Below, piece after piece: positions 33,828-41,493 of a stretch of 64,000 nt of DNA (the stretch's first letter is position 1; each line of letters starts with the position of its first letter). The stretch is from JANNPJ01 sp965200525 (GTDB lineage: Bacteria > Actinomycetota > Actinomycetes > Actinomycetales > Kineosporiaceae), in contig OZ241368.1 of assembly GCA_965200525.1 (NCBI GenBank), forward strand, positions 5,704,001 through 5,768,000, written 5' to 3'. The notes under the pieces are model-generated. The model made no database searches. It was given only the letters and a program-made list of their open reading frames with translations, and had not been told where the DNA came from. The translations under genes and the position numbers were made by a program.

Positions 33828-34136
33828 CATTACCCGTTTTCGCGCGCGGCGGCCTCCTCGGCCGGGCAAGGTCTCCGGAGTGCGACCTTTGGGCGAAGCA
33901 AGTTCTCCGACGCAGGACTCCCGAGGGCTTCCGGCGTCGAGGTGGTGGCTGGGGGGTGATCGTTCAGTAGGTGTGGCTGCCTTGGTGGAGACCAGAGTTG
34001 CGCCTGCGGAAGCCTGTGTCCATAGCTCGCCGCGAGCTGTAGATATCCAAAAGGTCTTCAGAACAATGTGTTTGAGTTATCCACAAGTTGGCGACGGGGC
34101 TTGCCGTGATTCGATGGCTTATCTAGCATCGAACAC
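33828..34136. other. 309-bp intergenic region with a DnaA-box 9-mer
   Basis: No gene is supported. GC content falls toward the DUF222 gene. The 9-mer TTATCCACA at 34077-34085 is a perfect DnaA-box sequence 52-60 bp before the DUF222-HNH start. A direct AT-rich run (GATATCCAAAAGG, near 34052) precedes it. I saw no inverted repeats typical of insertion-sequence ends. Confidence 0.6.
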
Positions 34137-36182
34137 ATGTCGGATATGACGAACCTGGCTCCCGTCGAAGTTGAAGTGTCTTCTGTGCAGGCGTACCGGT
34201 CCACGCTGGAGGGGTTGTCACCGTTCGACGTGGTGGAAGCGATTGCCGTAGAGGATGCCCGGATCGCCGCGTCCGAGGCGCGGCGACTGATCGGCATCGC
34301 GGTGCTCAATTCGTTGCCCTGCATGGTGCCGTCGCCCCCACACGAGTCTACCGACCCTGCGTCCGGCAATAGGCGCTCCCATCGGCCGAAGGGGCTCCGC
34401 AGCGAGGATCTTCCCGAAGCCGAGATCATGGCCCGGCTGCGCCTGGATCCGTCTCGGGCGCACGAGCTGGTCAGGACGTCGACCGCCATGTCGGGGCTGC
34501 TACCGAAAACACTTCAGGCCTTGATGGATGGTGATCTGGATCTACGCCGGGCGCAGATCGTCAGTGAACATGCGATCCCGTTAGCTGATGATCACTACGG
34601 TGAGGCGATCTCGGCCGGGTGGTCTCCGGCTCGGGCGCAGGAGGCGGCCGCCGCCATCGCCGGCCTTTTGGAAGATCACTTGTTGCGGCGGGCCTCGAAG
34701 CAGTCGCCGAAAAACCTCGGCCGATCGGCTCGTAAGGCGGTCATGGCCTTGGATCCGGGCTACGCCGAACGTCACCGCAAGGGCGAGGTTCGGGGCCGGT
34801 ACGTGAATCATCGGGTGACCCCGGACGGCATGGGCGACTTGTTCGTCCATCTGCCCGCTCCCGAGGCGATGGCTGTGTACGGGACCATTGATGCGTATGC
34901 GAGGCTGCTCCGTTCTCGAGGCGACGCCCGCACGCTGGACGAGTTGAGAGCTGACACATTGACCTACTTGGTCCTGCACGGTCACCTACCCGAGGGTGCC
35001 GCTGAGTGCATCGGTAGCGGTGCCGTCAGGTCCACCGACGGCGCGGGCAGCGCCGCTTCCGGCGAGGCCGACTGCTCGACCGACCACCCGGCCGACTGCC
35101 CGGCCGGCCGCGAGATCGACTCCGGGATCGACCGCGAGACCGGTTGTGACGAAGGCGTATCGATCATTCCAGAGGTTGACGGCCGCACTGGCGACGTCCC
35201 CCGGCGTCGGCCCGGTGACTGCCCGGCCGGCGAGGTCTCCAGACCCTGCCCTGCGTCCTCCGAGGCTCGGTTCGGCGCTGCCGGTGAGGGAGCACAGGGC
35301 GGCAACACTGACGATGCCGGTCGGTCGGACGAGATGAGTGAAACCTGTGCCGGCGACGGCTGTGGATGCCAATCGGTTTTCCCGGAGACAGATCTCAAGA
35401 AATCGAGTTCGGTGGTATCAGGATTCTCCGTGCAGCCCTCGACCAGGCCGAATTCGACCAGGCCGAATTCGACCAGGCCGAACTCGACCAGGCCGAACTC
35501 GACCAGGCCCAACTCGCGGTCGGCCAGTTCGGCCAAGGCCGGTTCGGGGCTGCGGGCACACGTGCAGGTGACGGTTGGCCTGGAGACATTGATGGGGCTG
35601 AACGACCTGCCGGGCATGCTGGCCGGGCACGGGCCGATTCCCGCCGAACTGGCCAGAGCGCTGGCGTTCGAGGCTGACAGCACGTGGCGTCGTCTGATCA
35701 CGGATGAGCACACCGGGCAACTGCTCGACTACGGGCGCACGGTCTACGAGCCACCACAACCTTTGAGAGACCATGTGCGAGCCCGCGATGTCACGTGCCG
35801 ACGACCGAACTGCGACGTCCCCGCACATCGCGGCGATCTCGACCACGTCATCAGGTACCCGGTAGGGGCAACCAGCGAGGCCAACCTGCAGGCTGCGTGC
35901 CGCCGCGACCACCGCCTCAAGCACGAGGGACGATGGCATCACCAACTGTCCGACGACCCCGCGCACCAGCCCGGCACCATTGTGATCACGAGCCCGACCG
36001 GGCACATCTATCTCAGTCAGCCGCCGGCCATCGGTCTCACCGCCAATGACCTGCGAACTCCGAACCCGGCCAGACCGATGAGGCAGGACGGCCGGATCGA
36101 CGGGGGTGCCCAGGATCAAGCGGACGCCCAGTCGATCGACGAGACGCCGACGGCGACCGATCTCGGGCCGCCGCCGTTCTGA
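34137..36182 (+). CDS. DUF222 / 13E12-type HNH endonuclease-like protein
   Basis: A 681-residue member of the actinobacterial 13E12-repeat family. The DUF222 part (about 15-270: LSPFDVVEAIAVEDARIAAS, MARLRLDPSRAHELVRTSTAMSGLLPKTLQALMDGDLDLRRAQ) precedes a low-complexity insert (about 285-460, acidic and Cys-containing) ending in five Ser-Thr-Arg-Pro-Asn repeats. Residues 470-640 resume the family domain and end in the HNH motif (CRRPNCDVPAHRGDLDHVIRYP...LQAACRRDHRLKH). Codon use is less GC-rich than its neighbours, suggesting transfer. The family is often multicopy and its role is unresolved; nuclease activity is inferred from the HNH residues. Confidence 0.88.
   Translation: MSDMTNLAPVEVEVSSVQAYRSTLEGLSPFDVVEAIAVEDARIAASEARRLIGIAVLNSLPCMVPSPPHESTDPASGNRRSHRPKGLRSEDLPEAEIMARLRLDPSRAHELVRTSTAMSGLLPKTLQALMDGDLDLRRAQIVSEHAIPLADDHYGEAISAGWSPARAQEAAAAIAGLLEDHLLRRASKQSPKNLGRSARKAVMALDPGYAERHRKGEVRGRYVNHRVTPDGMGDLFVHLPAPEAMAVYGTIDAYARLLRSRGDARTLDELRADTLTYLVLHGHLPEGAAECIGSGAVRSTDGAGSAASGEADCSTDHPADCPAGREIDSGIDRETGCDEGVSIIPEVDGRTGDVPRRRPGDCPAGEVSRPCPASSEARFGAAGEGAQGGNTDDAGRSDEMSETCAGDGCGCQSVFPETDLKKSSSVVSGFSVQPSTRPNSTRPNSTRPNSTRPNSTRPNSRSASSAKAGSGLRAHVQVTVGLETLMGLNDLPGMLAGHGPIPAELARALAFEADSTWRRLITDEHTGQLLDYGRTVYEPPQPLRDHVRARDVTCRRPNCDVPAHRGDLDHVIRYPVGATSEANLQAACRRDHRLKHEGRWHHQLSDDPAHQPGTIVITSPTGHIYLSQPPAIGLTANDLRTPNPARPMRQDGRIDGGAQDQADAQSIDETPTATDLGPPPF
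35438..35512. repeat. 15-bp coding minisatellite (5 units) in the DUF222 gene
   Basis: The unit YTCGACCAGGCCGAA is repeated five times (35438, 35453, 35468, 35483, 35498), with C/T variation at the first base and one change near the end. Because 15 is a multiple of three the frame is kept; the product is repeated Ser-Thr-Arg-Pro-Asn. Confidence 0.95.
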
Positions 36183-36277
36183 CGTCGACACCGGGCACCG
36201 TTGAGCGCAACCGGGCCCGGTCGGCCGGTCGCAAAGATCCACACGCGCGAGAACCGTGGGTCTGTCAGGAACTCTGT

Positions 36278-37057
36278 GTGCGGAGGCCAGGCTGCATCGT
36301 TCTGAGAAGACTGCGACACACAGGGGACAGTCTCCGACGCAGCCGTCGGGCAGCGCGAGACCTCGTGGCTGCGTTGGCCGAAATGATTGCCGAGGGCACA
36401 ATCGGCGAGGTGATCTCTGATGGAAACGGGCCGGTGGGCTGGTCGTCAGCAGTAGTAGCGGGGCTGGAGCGCGCTGGGCCTGATCCGGCCGGGGCGAAAG
36501 GACTGCTGATCGAGTTCGGCGGGTTGCCGGGTACGGGCAAGTCGACGCTGGCCCGCTGGCTTGCGGCCCGGCTGGGAGCGGTGCTGGTCCGGATCGACGA
36601 GATCGAAGGGGCCCTGCGGCGTCACGGCCTCACTCCCGACCAGACCGGCATCGCCGCCTACGGCGTGGCTCACGACATCGCCGGTAGTCATCTGCGACGG
36701 GGGCTCATTGTGATCGCTGACGCCGTCAGCCCGGTCGAGGTGGCGCGGGCCGGCTGGCGAAACCTCGCTCAGGAATGCTCCGCCGGTCATCTGGTGATCG
36801 AGACTCAGCTCGCGAACCCGGACGAGCACCGTCGCCGGGTCGAGACCCGCCGCGCGGAGAGGAGTGAAGAAGGGGCGGTGCAAGGAGGCGCAGTTCCGGT
36901 GAACGATCTGCCGGGCTGGATCTACCCGAACTGGGAGGAGGTGAGCCGTCGTGAGTACGAACTGCGGACCGATGAGCGGTTGGTGGTGGACACGCATCAG
37001 CCGATCGTCGTCTGCCGGCAGGACATTCTCGACTACCTGACGGGGCAGACCATCTGA
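36278..37057 (+). CDS. P-loop kinase (AAA_33 / APS-kinase-like)
   Basis: Up to 259 residues. Walker A is FGGLPGTGKSTLARWLA, about 80 residues in from GTG 36278, followed by VLVRIDEIEGALRRHG (substrate-side acidic motif), a lid-like RRRVETRRAER and a C-terminal VVVCRQDILDYL. It resembles small ATP-dependent kinases of the gluconate/APS/zeta-toxin group that phosphorylate small molecules. The start is uncertain: GTG 36278, ATG 36383 or a later codon closer to the P-loop. Codon use of the first 35 codons is poor. It follows the DUF222 gene by 95 bp and may be part of the same acquired segment. Confidence 0.72.
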   Translation: MRRPGCIVLRRLRHTGDSLRRSRRAARDLVAALAEMIAEGTIGEVISDGNGPVGWSSAVVAGLERAGPDPAGAKGLLIEFGGLPGTGKSTLARWLAARLGAVLVRIDEIEGALRRHGLTPDQTGIAAYGVAHDIAGSHLRRGLIVIADAVSPVEVARAGWRNLAQECSAGHLVIETQLANPDEHRRRVETRRAERSEEGAVQGGAVPVNDLPGWIYPNWEEVSRREYELRTDERLVVDTHQPIVVCRQDILDYLTGQTI

Positions 37058-37140
37058 CCGAGGCGACCATCTGACCTAGGCGACCGCACGGGCGGGTTGA
37101 CCGGGGCGAGGGGTTGACCGAGGCGAGGGGGCGGGGCCGT

Positions 37141-37884
37141 TCAGAGCTCGCCCCAGAGGCCGGCCAGCTCAGCCGATTGATCGAGACCGGCCAGGACGAC
37201 GTCCGCACCGAGACCGGTGAGGGTGGGCAGGGCATGGCGTCCGGTCGCGACCAGCGCGCAGCGGACGCCGAGAGCCTGGGCGCAGGCCAGGTCACGAGGG
37301 GTGTCACCGATGATCCAGCAGTCCTCGGCCACGGCCGGCCAGTCCGGGCCGAACAGGCGGACCAGGGCGGCGCGGCCGACCTCGACCCGGGTGGTTCCGC
37401 TGTCGCCGTAACCGCCCAGTTTCGGGTCGATCGGCGGGATCAGTCCCGCCGCCGCCAGTTTCAGGCCGGCCACGCTCTCGATGTTGCCGGTAACCACAGT
37501 CTGCCGCACACCGGCCCGGGCCAGTTCGCCCAGCAGGTCGACCACGCCGCCGAGCGGTCTGACCTGCTCGTTCAGCAGATTAACGCGCGAACGGGCGAGT
37601 TCGGCCAGACGGACCAGCACTGCGGGCACGTGACTCTGGTCGAGGCCGATCGTCGCCAGCAACAGGCCGGCGATCTCCGGGTCGATCCGTCCACTGAAGT
37701 CGACCCGGTCGCGGTCCGGCCGGATGCCGGTCACCTGTTCGACGGCGTCCACGAACGCCCGGATCGTGACTCCGCCCGAGACCAGCAGGGTGCCGTCGAT
37801 GTCCCACAGCACGGCCGCGGCCGTGCCCAGCCCGGACCGGGCGCCGACGCAGTCGGGCCGATCCGGAGAAACCGGTGATGACAT
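37141..37884 (-). CDS. HAD-superfamily phosphatase
   Basis: A 247-residue HAD hydrolase with a Gph-like alpha-helical cap. Motif I is VLWDIDGTLL (nucleophile Asp and general-acid Asp, about 27-31), motif II is TVVTGN, motif III Lys is in KLAAAG, and motif IV is WIIGDTPRDLACAQ. Likely substrates are small phosphate esters (phosphoglycolate or pyrophosphate-type), but the substrate is not predictable. ATG 37884 is supported by the length of the family; the first 20 residues are variable. It is divergent from dapA. Confidence 0.88.
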   Translation of the reverse strand: MSSPVSPDRPDCVGARSGLGTAAAVLWDIDGTLLVSGGVTIRAFVDAVEQVTGIRPDRDRVDFSGRIDPEIAGLLLATIGLDQSHVPAVLVRLAELARSRVNLLNEQVRPLGGVVDLLGELARAGVRQTVVTGNIESVAGLKLAAAGLIPPIDPKLGGYGDSGTTRVEVGRAALVRLFGPDWPAVAEDCWIIGDTPRDLACAQALGVRCALVATGRHALPTLTGLGADVVLAGLDQSAELAGLWGEL

Positions 37885-38013
37885 GCGCAGACCTTCGCTC
37901 GGCTCACGGACGGGACGAGCTCATCCTGCCAACAACGTCGTGGTTGCACCGTGCCTGAGCCGACCCGGCGGCCTGACGACGCCGCCCGGGTTGACGGACG
38001 GTAGTTTGGCGCC

Positions 38014-38916
38014 ATGCCCGAGACGAGTGCCCGCCCTTTCGGTTCCCTGCTGACGGCGATGGTCACGCCGATGTCGGACGACGGGTCCGTCGACCTCAAG
38101 GCGGCCGCCTCGCTGGCCGCGCACCTGGTCGATCACGGCCACGACGGCGTGGTCCTGAACGGCACGACGGGGGAGGCCCCGACCACGCACGCCCCGGAGA
38201 AGGCCGATCTGATCCGAGCCGTCGTCGACGCGGTCGGTGACCGGGCCCTCGTACTGGCCGGGGCCGGGTCGAACGACACCCAGCACGCGGTCAGGATGGC
38301 CGAGCAGGCGGCCGAGGCCGGCGCCCACGGACTGCTGGTCGTCTCGCCGTACTACTCCCGGCCCTCGCAGAAGGGCATCTACCAGCACACTCTGGCCGTG
38401 GTCGAGGCCACCGACCTGCCGGTGATGCTCTACGACGTGCCCGGCCGGACCGTCGTCCGCTACTCGGCCGAGACTCTGGGCCGGCTGGCCGAGCACCCCC
38501 AGGTGGTGGCCGTGAAGGACGCCACCGGCGACGTCCAGGCGGCGATCCGGATCATCGCCGACACCGGCCTGGCCTACTACAGCGGGGACGACGGCCTGCT
38601 GCTGCCGTTTCTGGCGGTCGGCGCGGTCGGCATCGTGAGCATGGCCGCGCATCTGGTCGGTGACCAGTTCGCGCAGGTCATCCGCGAGTTCGAGGCCGGC
38701 GACCCGGCCGCCGCCCGGGCCACCTTCCTTTCGGCGCTGCCGGCGATCGACCTGATCTGCGGCTCCGGCAACGGCGCCCTGCGCTCGAAGCTCATCCTGG
38801 CCCTGATGGGGCTGATCCCGTCCGCGACCATGCGCCTGCCTCAGGCCGCTGCCGATCAGGACGAGGTCGACGAGGTGCGGGCCGGCCTGGTCTCGGCGGG
38901 ACTGCTGCCCGCCTGA
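38014..38916 (+). CDS. dapA: 4-hydroxy-tetrahydrodipicolinate synthase
   Basis: Condenses pyruvate with aspartate semialdehyde in lysine and diaminopimelate synthesis. The 300 residues have the catalytic Lys168 in VVAVKDATGD, Tyr140 in LYDVPGRT, and Thr51-Thr52 in NGTTGEAPT, all DapA active-site residues, and normal family length. No dapB or thyX lies nearby, unlike the arrangement in many actinobacteria. ATG 38014 is 15 bp after an unremarkable leader. It is followed within 25 bp by a pentamer repeat. Confidence 0.95.
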   Translation: MPETSARPFGSLLTAMVTPMSDDGSVDLKAAASLAAHLVDHGHDGVVLNGTTGEAPTTHAPEKADLIRAVVDAVGDRALVLAGAGSNDTQHAVRMAEQAAEAGAHGLLVVSPYYSRPSQKGIYQHTLAVVEATDLPVMLYDVPGRTVVRYSAETLGRLAEHPQVVAVKDATGDVQAAIRIIADTGLAYYSGDDGLLLPFLAVGAVGIVSMAAHLVGDQFAQVIREFEAGDPAAARATFLSALPAIDLICGSGNGALRSKLILALMGLIPSATMRLPQAAADQDEVDEVRAGLVSAGLLPA

Positions 38917-38940
38917 TCTGTGCCCGACCCGATCTGTGCT

Positions 38941-38980
38941 CGACCCGACCCGACCCGACCCGACCCGACCCGACCCGACC
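38941..38980. repeat. 5-bp tandem repeat (8 copies) after dapA
   Basis: CGACC repeated eight times without error, starting 24 bp after the dapA stop. The preceding CCCGACCCGATCTGTG/TCTGTGCTCG sequences are also partial repeats. Confidence 0.97.
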
Positions 38981-39020
38981 TGTGTCTGAGCTGGGCCCAG
39001 GCCGGCCGGGGCCCGGGAGC

Positions 39021-39941
39021 TCAGCGCAGCAGCAGTTGGGCCGCCGGCGTGTCGGTGATCAGGCGATCGACCAGGCCCGCCGTGAGCGCGGCCCGGATCG
39101 CCGGGGCCTTGTCGGCCCCGCCGGCCAGGGCGATCACGTCGGGCACGGCCCGGAGCTGGTCGGTAGTGATCGCGATCGAATGGTCCGGCAGTGCGGACCC
39201 GCCCACGATCCGGCCCTCGGCGTCCAGGATCGTGGAGCAGACGTCGGCGACGGCCCCGGCGGCGTCGAGCGCGGCGCGCAGGGCTGCGGGCACCGCGTCG
39301 CGAAGTGATGAACCATCCGGTTGCCACGCGCCGATCCCGATCAGGGCGCAGGTGACCTGCTCGTAACGGGCCAGGGTGGCTGCGACGTGGTCGGTGCGGC
39401 GCAACTGGGCGGCCAACTCGGCGTCGTCGAAGACCATCGGCACGTGCAGGGCGTGGACCGGCCCGCCGGTCGCCTCGGCGAACCGGCTGATCAGGGCCTG
39501 GGGGTTCACGTCGAGGTCGAGGCTGGGCACGCTGCCGACGAGCTGCACCAGCTCGGCCCGGGCCAGGGGCCGCAGGATGCCGGTCAGGGCATTCAGGGTG
39601 CGCCCCCACGAGATACCGAGAACATCCTGCTCGGACAGCTTTTCGGCGAGCAGCATGAGGCCGGCCGAGCCCAGCAGCCGGCGGGTGCCGGCATCGTCGA
39701 CGGCCGGTCGTACGACCACGGCCTGCCGCAGGCCGAAGCGGGCGGCGAGTTGCCGGGAGCGGTCGAGGTCGATCTCGGCCGGGGCGTTGATCGTGATGGT
39801 CACGATGCCGTCGGCGACGGCCTGCTCAAGGATGCGAGCAACCTTGAACCGGGAGATGCCGAGCTCGTCGCCGATCTCCTTCTTGGATCGGCCCTCCAGG
39901 TAGAACTCCTGGGCCAGGAGGGCGGCAACGAGCTGGTTCAC
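39021..39941 (-). CDS. SorC-type sugar-binding transcriptional regulator
   Basis: A 306-residue regulator. The N-terminal helix-turn-helix (about 10-45: RSKKEIGDELGISRFKVARILEQAV) is followed by the SorC phosphosugar-binding domain (about 55-300: LLGSAGLMLLAE, VLGISWGRTL, ALIGIGAWQPDGSSLRDAVP, VIALAGGADKAPAIRAAL). GTG 39941 gives the standard start; ATG 40025 would add 28 variable residues. It is divergent from a transaldolase-like gene with a palindrome between them, so it probably senses a sugar phosphate and controls that operon. Confidence 0.9.
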   Translation of the reverse strand: MNQLVAALLAQEFYLEGRSKKEIGDELGISRFKVARILEQAVADGIVTITINAPAEIDLDRSRQLAARFGLRQAVVVRPAVDDAGTRRLLGSAGLMLLAEKLSEQDVLGISWGRTLNALTGILRPLARAELVQLVGSVPSLDLDVNPQALISRFAEATGGPVHALHVPMVFDDAELAAQLRRTDHVAATLARYEQVTCALIGIGAWQPDGSSLRDAVPAALRAALDAAGAVADVCSTILDAEGRIVGGSALPDHSIAITTDQLRAVPDVIALAGGADKAPAIRAALTAGLVDRLITDTPAAQLLLR

Positions 39942-40037
39942 GGGGCGGCCTCTCGACGCTGGCTGTTGACGCGGGCCGGGGCGCGGGGGCTGGCTCTTGA
40001 CGGGTTCGCGGCTCGCGGGCAGCATGGTAGCTCATCG

Positions 40038-40060
40038 GAGCGCACACCGCTCATATGAGC
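40038..40060. promoter_or_regulatory. palindrome cluster between the SorC regulator and the transaldolase gene
   Basis: GAGCG-cacac-CGCTC (40038-40052) overlaps a perfect 12-bp palindrome GCTCATATGAGC (40049-40060). In addition CATCGGAGCG occurs at 40033 and again at 40060, 27 bp apart. This fits a multi-site SorC operator next to the fsa-like start. Confidence 0.55.
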
Positions 40061-40075
40061 ATCGGAGCGAGTCGC

Positions 40076-40729
40076 ATGCAGCTGTACCTGGACACCGCCG
40101 ACCGAGCGGCGGCCGAGCCGTTGCTGGCCACCGGTCTGTTCACCGGTCTCACCACCAATCCGACGATCCTGCAGCGAGCCGGCCGCAGGGTCGGCGACAT
40201 TCCGCAGATCCACCGCTGGGCCGCCGCCGCCGGCGCCCGCGAGGTGTTCTTCCAGACCTGGGGCGCCGACGTGCCGGCCCTGGTCGAGCAGGGGTTGCGG
40301 TTGCGCGATCTGGGGGACGACGTCGTGGTCAAGCTGGTCGCCTCCCGGGCCGGCGCGGCGGCCTGCGCCCAGCTCGCCGAGAAGGGGGTGCCGACCCTGC
40401 TCACCGCCGTCTACCAGCCGGCCCAGGTGTTGGTCGCGGCGGCGGCCGGGGCCGACTACGTGGCTCCCTACCTGGGCAAGCTGCAGGACGCCGGCCGCGA
40501 CGGGCCGGCCGAGGTGCTGGCCATGCAGGAGATGCTCTCCGCGAGCGGCAGCCGGACCCGGGTTCTGCTGGCCAGCCTGCGCGACCTGGCCTCGATCGTC
40601 GAGCTGGCCCGGCACGGCGTGGACTGCTTCACGATGAACCCCGACCTGGCCGAGCAGCTGTTCTCCGACCCCCTCACGGCCGCGGCCGACCACACCTTCG
40701 ACGTCGCTGTCGCGGCCATGACGTCCTAG
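40076..40729 (+). CDS. fructose-6-phosphate aldolase / small transaldolase
   Basis: A 217-residue TalC/FSA-type class I aldolase. It starts MQLYLDTADRAA, the family signature, with GLTTNPTIL, the catalytic Schiff-base Lys in VVVKLVASR, and TAVYQPAQVL and YVAPYLGKLQDAG. The family cleaves fructose-6-phosphate or transfers dihydroxyacetone units. ATG 40076 (GGAG 9 bp upstream) is preferred over ATG 40055, which lies inside the operator palindrome. It is followed after 15 bp by an SDR gene, probably the same operon, under the SorC regulator. Confidence 0.87.
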   Translation: MQLYLDTADRAAAEPLLATGLFTGLTTNPTILQRAGRRVGDIPQIHRWAAAAGAREVFFQTWGADVPALVEQGLRLRDLGDDVVVKLVASRAGAAACAQLAEKGVPTLLTAVYQPAQVLVAAAAGADYVAPYLGKLQDAGRDGPAEVLAMQEMLSASGSRTRVLLASLRDLASIVELARHGVDCFTMNPDLAEQLFSDPLTAAADHTFDVAVAAMTS

Positions 40730-40744
40730 GCCGGGGCCGAGACC

Positions 40745-41491
40745 ATGGAACTGAGTGCCGAACAACGAGACCTGACCGGCTCGACCGTGCTGGTGACCGG
40801 AGCCGGGGCCGGGATCGGCGCGGCCACCGCCGCCCTCCTCATCGAGGCCGGCGCCAACGTGGTGCTGGCCGACCTCGATCCGGAGCGGGCAGCGGCGGTG
40901 GCGACCGGATGGCCGCCGGCGCGGGTTCTGGTCCACGCGATGGATGTGCGCTCGGCCCCGGACGCGCGGGCCGTCGTCCAGGCCGCCGTGGAGCGGTTCG
41001 GGCGGCTGGACTCGGTGGTCTGCAATGCCGGGATCGGCGTCTTCGGCGGCATTCTCGACTATTCCGACGACCAGCTCGCGGCCATCGTCGAGACGAACCT
41101 GCTCGGCACCGTCTGGGCGGTCCGGGCCGCCGTCGAGCACTTCGACACGCGAGACGGCGGGGGCGACCTGGTTCTGGTGGCGTCGGTGGCCGGGCTCGGC
41201 AGCGCCAGTGGCCAGGAGTCGGTGTACGCGGCGTCCAAGTACGGCCAGGTCGGCCTGGCCATCTCGCTCGACCGGGAGCTGCGACCGCGGGGCATCCGGG
41301 TCACCACCATTGCTCCCGCCGCCGTCCGCACCGGGTTCGCCGACGGCGTCGGGCGGACCGCCGGCGATCCGGTGAAGGACGACTACCTGGCCCCGGCCGA
41401 CGTCGGTTTCGCCGTCGTCACCACCCTGCGACAGCCGCGCCGGATGCGGACGGCGCTCTGGACGCTCTGGAGCATGGCCGAGGACGCCTGA
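40745..41491 (+). CDS. short-chain dehydrogenase/reductase
   Basis: A 248-residue classical SDR. The cofactor motif TGAGAGIGAATAAL (about 19-32) with an acidic ADLD after beta2 suggests NAD(H). NAGIG, the catalytic Ser in VASVAGLGSASGQ, and YAASK (Tyr/Lys) are intact. Substrate is probably a polyol or sugar given the neighbouring aldolase gene and SorC regulator; this is context inference. ATG 40745 is 15 bp after the aldolase stop. It ends 3 bp before the convergent MMPL gene. Confidence 0.9.
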   Translation: MELSAEQRDLTGSTVLVTGAGAGIGAATAALLIEAGANVVLADLDPERAAAVATGWPPARVLVHAMDVRSAPDARAVVQAAVERFGRLDSVVCNAGIGVFGGILDYSDDQLAAIVETNLLGTVWAVRAAVEHFDTRDGGGDLVLVASVAGLGSASGQESVYAASKYGQVGLAISLDRELRPRGIRVTTIAPAAVRTGFADGVGRTAGDPVKDDYLAPADVGFAVVTTLRQPRRMRTALWTLWSMAEDA

Positions 41492-41493
41492 GG

